Source of the DNA: Heliocidaris erythrogramma
Taxonomy: Eukaryota; Echinodermata; Echinoidea; Camarodonta; Echinometridae
Reading direction: 5' to 3'
Assembly: GCA_025617745.1 (NCBI GenBank)
Contig: CM046853.1
Span: 3,158,873 to 3,222,872, forward strand
DNA: 64,000 bases
A program made the position numbers and the translations under genes. This document shows, one piece after another, positions 56,640 through 64,000 of this stretch (positions are counted from its first letter, which is position 1; each line of letters opens with the position of its first letter). The notes under the pieces are model-generated. The model was not told where the DNA came from and made no database searches. It worked only from the letters and a program-made list of their open reading frames with translations.

Positions 56640-58337
56640 TCAGCATTAACTGTAGTACCTCAGCTCCCAGTGCTGGACGTGCTTGACACCAACATCACCC
56701 TGGATGAAGTACGTCGCGATGTCCGCAGCCTGAAGAACAACAAATCGCCTGGTACCGACGGCATCGCACCAGAACTGTTAAAGTACGGTGGTGACGTGCT
56801 TGAGACAGAACTGTTGTCACTCTTTCAGCTATGCTGGCAACAACAATGCATCCCCCAGGACCTGAAAGATGCCAACATCATCACACTGTACAAGAACAAA
56901 GGTGACCGCCATGACTGTAACAACTACAGGGGCATCTCACTGCTAAGTCTGGCTGGAAAGACCCTAGCTCGAGCAATCCTTCCACGATTACAAGTCCTTG
57001 CAGACCGCATCCTACCTGAAAGCCAGTCGGGGTTCAGACCCTTACGCTCCACAGTAGACATGGTCTTCACTCTACGCCAGCTCCAAGAAAAATGTGTCGA
57101 GCAGCAGAAACCCCTGTACATGGTATTCATAGACCTCACCAAAGCTTTTGACTACGTTAGCCGCTCGGGACTCTTCTCTTTACTCAAGCGTCTTGGTTGC
57201 CCTGAAACCCTACTGACCATCTTGATGGCTTTTCATGATGACATGAAAGCAACAGTGCAGTTTGACAACTCCAGATCAAGGGAATTTGACATTCGTTGCG
57301 GGGTCAAACAGGGCTGCATCCTGGCTCCGACACTTTTCGGGATCTTCTTTTCAGCCCTGATTCGCCGCGCCTTCCCTGAACCTTCTGGTATCTTGATGCA
57401 CACCCGGAGTGACGGTAAATTGTTCAACCTCGCCCGACTCAGAGCCAAAACCAAGGTATCAAAGGTACTGATACGGGAACTCCTATATGCGGATGACGCT
57501 GCAATCGCATCACACTCACTGGAAGAGCTTCAGTCAATGTGCACCTCCTTCTCAGCTGCCTGTCAAGATTTCCGCATGAAGATCAGCCTCGGAAAGACAG
57601 TAGTACTCGGCCAAAACACTGAAGATGCACCAGTGGTACTGATCGATAGCACGCCTCTCACAGTGGTCCAGAACTTCACCTACTTGGGCTCCACCATCTC
57701 CAACAACGGCTCCCTGGAAAAGGAGTTGGACACACGCCTGGGTAAAGCAGCTACGACCTTTGGCAGATTACGCTCTCGAGTCTGGAACAACAAAAACCTG
57801 TCAGTAAGGCTAAAGGTGAAAGTCTATGAAGCCTGTGTTCTGAGCATTCTTCTGTATGGATGTGAGTCCTGGACGACATACCGCAAACAAGAACACCGCC
57901 TTAACGCCTTCCACTTCAGATACCTGCGTTCCGTCCTTGGAATCTCCTGGAAGGATCACATCCCCAATACCGTAGTATTGACACGTACAGGTGCCACGGA
58001 CATGTACACAATCCTTCGTGCACGCCGACTTCGCTGGGCTGGACATGTTCATCGGATGGATGACAGTCGCCTACCCAAACAAGTCCTGTACGGCGAACTA
58101 GCAAACGTCCCACGACCTCGCGGACGTCCCAAGTTGCGATACAAAGATGTCCTGAAGCGTGACCTCGCTGCCTTCGACATCCCCTCCGACTCCTGGGAAG
58201 ACTCTGCAGTAGACAGAAGACACTGGAGATCGTCCATCAAACGTGGGAAAGAAATCGTCGCCACATCCTACATCAATTTCTGTGAAGAACGACCGGCCAA
58301 GAGGAAGCTGACCTCATCGTCGTCCAAGACGGGATAG
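56640..58337 (+). CDS. Non-LTR retrotransposon (LINE) reverse transcriptase, intact frame, endonuclease missing
   Basis: A continuous frame of about 560 codons (open from 56610; the first strong start is GTG at 56670) encodes a LINE reverse transcriptase. Motifs counted from 56670: SPGTDGIAPELLK (26-38), NYRGISLLS (85-93), SGFRPLRST (120-128), FIDLTKAFD (153-161), GVKQGCILAP (211-220) and YADD (273-276). The YLGS..I block, LLYGCESW, LRWAGHVHRMDD and RPRGRPKLRYKD follow. All expected catalytic aspartates are present. The N-terminal endonuclease of a full ORF2 is absent, so this is a 5'-truncated copy, yet no stop or frameshift has accumulated, implying recent insertion. The clade is not assigned. 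Confidence 0.92.
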   Translation, partial: SALTVVPQLPVLDVLDTNITLDEVRRDVRSLKNNKSPGTDGIAPELLKYGGDVLETELLSLFQLCWQQQCIPQDLKDANIITLYKNKGDRHDCNNYRGISLLSLAGKTLARAILPRLQVLADRILPESQSGFRPLRSTVDMVFTLRQLQEKCVEQQKPLYMVFIDLTKAFDYVSRSGLFSLLKRLGCPETLLTILMAFHDDMKATVQFDNSRSREFDIRCGVKQGCILAPTLFGIFFSALIRRAFPEPSGILMHTRSDGKLFNLARLRAKTKVSKVLIRELLYADDAAIASHSLEELQSMCTSFSAACQDFRMKISLGKTVVLGQNTEDAPVVLIDSTPLTVVQNFTYLGSTISNNGSLEKELDTRLGKAATTFGRLRSRVWNNKNLSVRLKVKVYEACVLSILLYGCESWTTYRKQEHRLNAFHFRYLRSVLGISWKDHIPNTVVLTRTGATDMYTILRARRLRWAGHVHRMDDSRLPKQVLYGELANVPRPRGRPKLRYKDVLKRDLAAFDIPSDSWEDSAVDRRHWRSSIKRGKEIVATSYINFCEERPAKRKLTSSSSKTG

Positions 58338-58355
58338 GCCAAGAGAGAGAGAGAT

Positions 58356-59237
58356 ATGTTCTTGTTCTTTCAACTTTCATCATTTAACAGTGCGCATATC
58401 TATCACGTGGATAATATTTTGAATCAACATGCCTCCCAAAATCAAAGGAAAACTACAAAAAAGGGAGAAAAGGAACCCGTTGGGAGTGACATCTACCCGA
58501 GCAGTGAATTTCCCCAAGACATGGCTACCTCAACTAGCCACGCGGCCGGAGCTACCGGCCCAGCTAATCCAAAGGATCTAGTGACGGATGTTGCTGCTGC
58601 TGCCGAGTTAGAATCTGCCCCATCCACTGCTGCTATGACTCATATTCTTAAAGAGGCAATGTCAACATTTCAGAAAATGTTGGACCAAGCTATCAAGTCA
58701 GTAGTAGAAAGCATTCAGAGAGTAGAGGGAGCTTTGCAATTTGAAGGTCGGAGAATCGACTACCTTGAAAAGAAGAACAAGGATCTGGAAGGAAGGATGG
58801 AGAAAATGGAAAAAGCGTACAATCAATTACAACAGAAAGTAGTGCATCAAGAGGCCGAGGTGAACAAAGCTGAGCGATTCTCGAGGCGCAACAACTGCCG
58901 TTTGGTTGATATCCCTGAACCAACTGGCGATCAGGAGGAGGATTGCATCAAAATCGTGGTGGATATCCTTAAGTCCAAGTTCCAGTGTGATGTCAAGGTG
59001 GAGTGCGCCCATCGGGATGGTAAAAAAGGGGTTCGCCCACGCCACATCATTTTCAAGATGATATCGTATCGTGACAAAGTTAACATAATGAAAAACGCAC
59101 GAAAAGCCCTCCACGGTGAAAACTATTACCTAACAGAGGACATGACAAAGCGTGACCTTGAGGCAAAAAGGAAACATACTAAAGACGTTCCAGATCTTTA
59201 TAATCGGGGCACCAATCTTCGCTTTTATGCGGGGTAA
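58356..59237 (+). CDS. LINE ORF1-like RNA-binding protein with coiled coil
   Basis: 293-codon frame. Residues 96-170 are heptad-rich and charged (ILKEAMSTFQKMLDQAIKSV, LEKKNKDLEGRMEKMEKAY), a coiled coil. Then RRNNCRLVDIPEP (177-189), IKIVVDILKSKF, VECAHRDGKKGVRPRHIIFK and MTKRDLEAKRK follow, the RRM-like and C-terminal pattern of L1-type ORF1 proteins that coat LINE RNA. The first 50 residues look non-native. A better ORF1-style start, MPPKIKGKLQKREK, begins at 58431 in another frame, so a frameshift probably lies between it and about 58500. The frame ends NLRFYAG, shortly after the domain. It lies 18 nt after the reverse-transcriptase stop, the reverse of the usual ORF1-ORF2 order. Confidence 0.82.
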   Translation: MFLFFQLSSFNSAHIYHVDNILNQHASQNQRKTTKKGEKEPVGSDIYPSSEFPQDMATSTSHAAGATGPANPKDLVTDVAAAAELESAPSTAAMTHILKEAMSTFQKMLDQAIKSVVESIQRVEGALQFEGRRIDYLEKKNKDLEGRMEKMEKAYNQLQQKVVHQEAEVNKAERFSRRNNCRLVDIPEPTGDQEEDCIKIVVDILKSKFQCDVKVECAHRDGKKGVRPRHIIFKMISYRDKVNIMKNARKALHGENYYLTEDMTKRDLEAKRKHTKDVPDLYNRGTNLRFYAG

Positions 59238-61016
59238 TGGAGAAGGAATGGAGGTGCTCCATGTTTTACGCAGTAGTGTGACTTTAACATTTCATTGCCT
59301 ATCCACAGAACTGCCTAACCCAAACCATGACCGGAATTCTAATGATTGTGGTCACTACGCTGAAACAACTATTTCACTGTTTTGCTCAAAGGCCAAGTCC
59401 ACCCTAATATCAAGTTGATTTGAATAAATAGAGTAAAATTAAACAAGCGTAACAGTGAAAATTTCACTGAAATCGGATGTAAAATAAGAAAGTTACGGCA
59501 TTTTGAAGTTTTGCATTATTTCATGAAACAGTGATATGCATAGCATGGACGGTGTGCAAATGAGTGAACCGATGATGTCACACACTCACTTTTCCTTATG
59601 TATTTTATTATATGAAATTTCAAATATTTCAATTTTTATAGATGTGATAATAAAGAATCCCTTCCTTGTATGAAAATAAGTTACAATAACGATGATTTTA
59701 CATGTTCCATATGGAGTCAAACCATGTTTTACATTTTTGAAGCAAAAAAATGAAATATATGATATTGCATATGTCATGATTTGTCATTAGTTATTTTCCT
59801 TCCCAGAATTATATGTATTATTTACAAAATGGAAAGGTATTGCAATGCTTCAAGCTTTAAGCTTACATTGCCATACCTCTGCATGTTACAACATTATCCA
59901 TATATTTTACCTGTATCATGATCATATTTGCCTTTTATTTCTGTTATTGTTTACTCATACTTATTCTCATTTTTTGTCATAATGATCATAGTATTACTAT
60001 GCAATGCCATGCACCATGCAGAAATAAAAATAAATAAATAAAGATACATTTAATATCATCTCTAAACAATTTAGGAAAAGTAAATCGAGGGAATACTTTG
60101 CCCTCGGAGTAAGTATACAAGGCCCACGTGACCTTTACAGTGATTAGGTTTCGGGGGGGGGGGGGGGCTAAAACGTACATCGACCACACCCGAAATGCTG
60201 TAGGGTGATCTGTAAAGCAATAATAAAAAATAGGAGAATTTCAGTATTGTAAAGTCAAAAAGAGTTAGGACCATTACAGTGACAAGTACCGGTGATGCAA
60301 TATGAAAGTACATATGAATGAACATGAAATATTCTAGTAATATTTTATTTTTGGCAAGATTAAATACGATAGAATGTAGAGAAATGTAAATATCGAACAG
60401 AAAGAAAAGTTCATTCAGTATGGAGGAAATAGTTTATTCTCTGAACAGCGTTGGAAATATGTATTTTGTTTTGATATGAACATGTACTTACTTGACCTCG
60501 GAGCTCTACCAATCAAAGCTACACAGGCTTGTGGGACTATTGATATCATAGCATCTCAAGAAATTATTCAATTCCACTGTGAAGTAACCTTGATACTCAA
60601 GTTTCCCAGCTCTATTACAGAATTAATCCTGACAAGTTTCAATCTCGTTCCACTGTGTGAGCAGGGTGAACCGGGTACGTTTCTTATTACTGCCATTATA
60701 TCTTCCACTAATTGTCAGTACTATTTTTATGGAACAGAGCGTGCACTCTTACTTACCGTCATTTGAGTGACCAAGACAAAATGTATATGTTACTCAACAA
60801 GGGAATAAAAAGGCCCCTGGGCCTTCCAGTTTCTTCTAATCATATTCGAATTCATTCCATCAACCTACAAAGGATCCAGACCTTTGGGATTCCGCAAAAG
60901 AAGGTTGAAAACCAACGTATAATGCGGAGAAATGTGGAGAACGCGCACTGTTTCCATCTTTCTGAGTAAAAAACTTTTCCGTGAGGAAAAACAGTACCAT
61001 ATTTTTATATTTTATT
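59238..61016. other. No supported feature
   Basis: AT-rich; AATAAATAAATAAA near 60030 and a G run at 60151-60166. A 96-codon frame at 60476-60766 shows no recognised domain. Confidence 0.4.
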
Positions 61017-61301
61017 TTAAAGGGATACTCAACCGCAGATTGTGGACGTTTTAATGCTGCGAAAGGGCACCGTGATCGTTACCTGATCATGCCGTTGCCC
61101 CGCGGGGCGCAATCACAGAACTCCTAAAGACGTATTTAGGAGTTCTGTGGGCGCAATAGACTGGTCGCCGCACAAACATGCACGCTCCGTCTGAGCTCGA
61201 GCTCAGACGGACGCGTTCGACGCACAAACTTTGTGTACGAGTGAATGGGGCTTACGCAATCCTGACTTTCCCCGCGGCTGCCCGGTGGCGTATCCCTTTA
61301 A
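61017..61301. mobile_element. MITE with TTAAAGGGATAC ends (TTAA target)
   Basis: The ends TTAAAGGGATACTCAACC and GGTGGCGTATCCCTTTAA are inverted and begin and end in TTAA, as expected for piggyBac-type insertion. Inside are two strong hairpins. CACAGAACTCCTAAA pairs with TATTTAGGAGTTCTGTG (61113-61149). The perfect 24-bp palindrome CCGTCTGAGCTC/GAGCTCAGACGG is at 61187-61210. No coding capacity. Confidence 0.8.
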
Positions 61302-62044
61302 CTTTGTGACACATTTAAAAGAAAGTAACAGGAGAAGAATAATTAAATGATAAGGATATGGATAATATGAAAAATGATGAAGATAATCTGGTAATGACGA
61401 GAAAGAATCCACACAAAATCAAACGAAACTTACAAGGAATGGTAAAGTCTGCAATTAATGAAAAAAAATAATAATAATAATAATGATAATGCATATGATT
61501 TATAATGCGCCAAATCCACTCTGTAGAGTGCTCTATAGGCGCAGCGTAGAATAAAGAAGGGCATAAGAGAGTAGAGAGACAAGAGAAGAATGTAATAATC
61601 AATGGGAAGTACTGAACAAGTAAGTTTTTAGACTGCTTTTGAATGAATCTGGAGAATTGGAACTCCTTTTTTCCGTTCCGGACATCCGGGAACTTTCGTA
61701 TTGATGGCAGCCGCTGGGCGAAAACAATAGCTTGGCAACGCATATAGCAACATATTGACTTTGCACGTATTTTGGTTTTGTGGCATGTTTTTTTCTTTTC
61801 TTCATCAAAATGCTGAAAATTTGATGTGCCATAGGTTGTCACAACCCCAGTATGATGCAGGGTTAATTTCTTTCATTTTGTATTTTTTCTGATCGCGTTA
61901 AATACCGCGAAATCTGAGGGAAATGGGTAAACTCGATCAAAATCGGCAAGAAAACTCCAGATAACAACGAACGCTGGGAACCGACGAAATACGTTCGGAT
62001 CATTTCTTCGGATTTATTTCATAATATATCTTGCTGATATTTAG
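61302..62044. other. No gene; LINE/SINE tail-like block at 61475-61560
   Basis: AAAATAATAATAATAATAATG followed by TTTATAATGCGCCAAATCC and GCTCTATAGGCGCAGCG resembles the 3' end of the CR1/L2-type elements read in reverse. Nothing else is supported. Confidence 0.45.
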
Positions 62045-62061
62045 CTTCAGTCTATATATAA

Positions 62062-62101
<40 letters not shown>
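62045..62101. repeat. (TA)n microsatellite
   Basis: An almost pure TA run directly against the left end of the next element. Confidence 0.95.
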
Positions 62102-62102
<1 letters not shown>

Positions 62103-62105
<3 letters not shown>

Positions 62106-63578
62106 TCTAAAAAGTGAAGTGCTGAAAATGGAGTGCTAATTGGAAGTTTGCACTTGCTATTTATAACATGCTATTTCTAACACCCCACGTGCCATTTTCG
62201 TCTGGGAGATGATAAGGTGGAGAAAATTGAGTGCTAACAGTAAGTGCTGAATGTTAGGACGCTCGTTTTACACTTCAAGTGCTGACCAACTTCCCGTGAT
62301 TTAAGCAACTGCACAATTCTGTGCCAATAAGCGATTTCGTAATTAGGATTTGCGCATGAGCAGATAAAGGTCATTTGACATAAACTGGCATGTTCGTTTA
62401 ATATTCACTGAAATAATCATGGACTGTGTAATGATTATTCATATATTCATTTAATTATACTTTTCATTTAATCCACTGAAAAGCAACAAAGTGTTCATTG
62501 ATGGTTGGTATTTGACAGTCTGCCAAATGACGTGCTATTCTAGTCACCTGGTCTACGATGTCTTTCTTTCATAGAGTTTGAATTCTGTAGGGCTATGTCG
62601 GGCAAGCTTGCGTATTATCTTTCTTTGAAAAAATGCCTATCCTAATGAAAAGAGCGAAAGGTCATTTGCGAAAAGTAGCTCATGGGCCAATTACGAAATC
62701 GCTTATTACGCAACTGTAGCGCAAGAGCCATCATCTGCTGCACAGGCATGACGTGGTTTAAAGTAACAATTTAAGACATTAAATTTAGCACTTCTGTACT
62801 TTTATGCAAATAAAGGTATCAAATAATATGATATTTACATTAATTTTTGTGGTGGTGGATATGAAACATGATGAAAAGCAATGAAGTGGAAATGCCATGT
62901 TTCAGCATGTGTGGTGTGGCCAGCCGTCTACGGTACGCGTTGTCGTTGACATGAAAATTGTTGATCATGCGGGGTCAGCCAGGCATGGGGCGCGATCGAC
63001 CGCGCCGGCCAGAGCCGGGAAGTTTGAAAGGCGGTGTGTGTGTGCTTTTTTTCGTCACGATTGTGGATTGCCGAAATGGAACAATTAAACCTCCGAAATT
63101 GCCACTTCTTGGTCTAAAGTAATTCTCAGATGATTCCACATCATCTATGTAGGCCTATACAGCCAGTTCATAGCAATATAAAAATAAAATCTAGACCTTA
63201 GTGAAGGGCTGTTTAACAGACTATAGAAGGGTGAGTTTCTGCACTACAGGTGTGATTTTGTGCATACTGTTTGTGTGTGTTCTTTAGCACTATATTGGGT
63301 GCAAAAGTGTTAGCACTAGTAGTGCCGTTTTGGGGGCTCTAAAATGTGTTATTTAATGCACTAGAAGTGTGGTTTGCGAGCTGCATGCATCTCATAGCAC
63401 CAGAAGTGTAAAAAGGCTTACACTTAAAGTGTTTAAAGTAATACTTGGACTGGTGTTGAATTATAGCACTTGTACAAGTGCTACTTTAGCACAATCGGTG
63501 CAGTCCCTATGCGTGCCCTTACACGTGCTGCCTGCAAATCTTGAGGTGCTAAAAATAGCACTTGACTTTTTAGAGTTT
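62103..63578. mobile_element. Foldback-type element with AGTGCTAA/TTAGCACT-word arms
   Basis: The ends CACTCTAAAAAGTG and CTTTTTAGAGT are inverted. The left arm (to about 62300) and right arm (from about 63240) are rich in AGTGCTAA, AAGTGCTG, TAGCACT and GCACTTG words in both orientations. The core contains an inner inverted repeat: AATAAGCGATTTCGTAATTA (62325) against TAATAAGCG..-type complement TTACGAAATCGCTTATT (62694). GTCATTTGACA and GGTCATTTGCG lie beside them. The GC-rich block at 62920-63030 has no recognised frame. Confidence 0.7.
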
Positions 63579-63610
63579 TACCAATAGATCTATAGAGATT
63601 TCAAAGACAG

Positions 63611-63735
63611 AAAATGTGTCATGGCAGGGGCGTATCCAGGATTTCCCAATAATAATAATAATAATAATATTGGGTATTTATATAGCGCTCGTATCCACCA
63701 ATGGTGCTCAAGGCGCTCCAATATTACCCCAATAG
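63611..63735 (-). repeat. LINE/SINE 3' tail, reverse orientation, behind a GGGGCGTATCC repeat start
   Basis: AATAATAATAATAATAATATT, TATTTATATAGCGCTCG and GGTGCTCAAGGCGCT are the reverse complement of the AGCGCCTTGAGC..GCGCTATATAAAT..(ATT)n tail seen at 19260-19331. GGCAGGGGCGTATCCAGG precedes it. Confidence 0.7.
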
Positions 63736-63820
63736 GGGGGGGGGGGGCAGGAATTATTGATCGCCGTCATGGGGGAGGGGTCTTTGGAAAATTTTTGCTT
63801 CTGAAGAAGGGCTGATATGG

Positions 63821-64000
63821 CGGACGCGTTCGACGCACAAACTTTGTGTACGAGTGAATGGGGCTTACGCAATGCACTACAGGTGTGATTTTGTGCATAC
63901 TGTTTGTGTGTGTTCTTTAGCACTATATTGGTGCAAAAGTGTTAGCACTAGTAGTGCCGTTTTGGGGGGGGGGCAGGAATTATTGATCGCCGTCATGGGG
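63821..64000. other. Mosaic of three segments copied from earlier in the window
   Basis: 63821-63873 equals 61208-61260 (53 nt, part of the TTAA MITE). 63874 to about 63968 equals 63241-63336 with one G deleted (part of the AGTGCTAA element). From about 63966 to the window edge it equals about 63738-63772 (G run, then GCAGGAATTATTGATCGCCG). The last junction falls in a G run. The window ends inside the mosaic. Confidence 0.85.

Noticed and set aside
56924-58264. Minus-strand frames within the LINE reverse transcriptase
   Set aside because: Antisense shadows of a clear plus-strand coding sequence.
60476-60969. Plus-strand frames of 85-96 codons
   Set aside because: No domain or splice evidence; they overlap each other in different frames.

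Overview
This window looks like non-coding, repeat-dense animal DNA. It has no operons or long host genes, many long G or C homopolymers, AT-rich intergenic sequence, and many families of short interspersed elements, LINEs, Penelope-like elements and inverted-repeat (foldback) DNA elements. The repeat types suggest a marine invertebrate deuterostome, most likely an echinoderm of sea-urchin type. Pointers are the GGGTGTTTCAT, CAGGCCCGTAGCCAG and TTAAAGGGATAC inverted-repeat elements, the GAGCGAGCGAAGCGAG motif, and LINE/SINE tails of the form GCGCTATA..(ATT)n. This placement is inference from repeat style, not from a host gene. No complete host gene is visible. The best host-gene hint is a signal-peptide-like first exon at 34853-34937 (minus), with two weaker exon candidates near 11.4 kb and 29.5 kb.

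Layout. 135-4765 is one 4.6 kb foldback element with long inverted arms made of 16-bp and 26-bp units, flanked by 14-bp direct repeats. 5-15 kb is mostly featureless AT-rich DNA with one MITE, a dead LINE inside long direct repeats, and a SINE. 15.1-17.8 kb is a nest: a motif-array element, a Penelope GIY-YIG remnant with its own hammerhead-like ribozyme, a LINE tail, and two repeats carrying tRNA-like sequences. 18.5-20.5 kb holds two LINE 3' ends. 22.8-23.7 kb is a foldback element built from CGTAAG/CTTACG words. 24.6-24.9 kb is a perfect 122-nt palindrome around a tRNA-like sequence, with a 13-bp target duplication. 25-41 kb is mostly unremarkable, with scattered MITEs and SINEs.

41.1-44.4 kb contains two dead LINEs, one of them split by a Penelope-like element (12-bp target duplication) whose two ends carry hammerhead ribozymes in opposite orientation. 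46.3-51.2 kb is a foldback element holding a 3.6 kb head-to-head Penelope palindrome (11-bp target duplication, hammerheads at both ends) and a SINE whose head resembles 7SL RNA. 55.4-56.2 kb is a sister foldback element with the same core but different arm motifs; it supplies the empty Penelope insertion site. 56.6-59.2 kb carries an intact LINE reverse-transcriptase frame followed by an ORF1-like RNA-binding protein, in the reverse of the usual order. 61-64 kb has a TTAA MITE, a third arm-array element made of AGTGCTAA words, and a terminal mosaic stitched from three earlier pieces of this window.

Two themes stand out. First, minimal hammerhead ribozymes of two distinct types lie at the 3' ends of Penelope-like elements, with a covarying stem I and a self-complementary hexamer at stem III. 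Second, a class of foldback elements has inverted arms that are arrays of element-specific short words, and two members share a core but carry different words.
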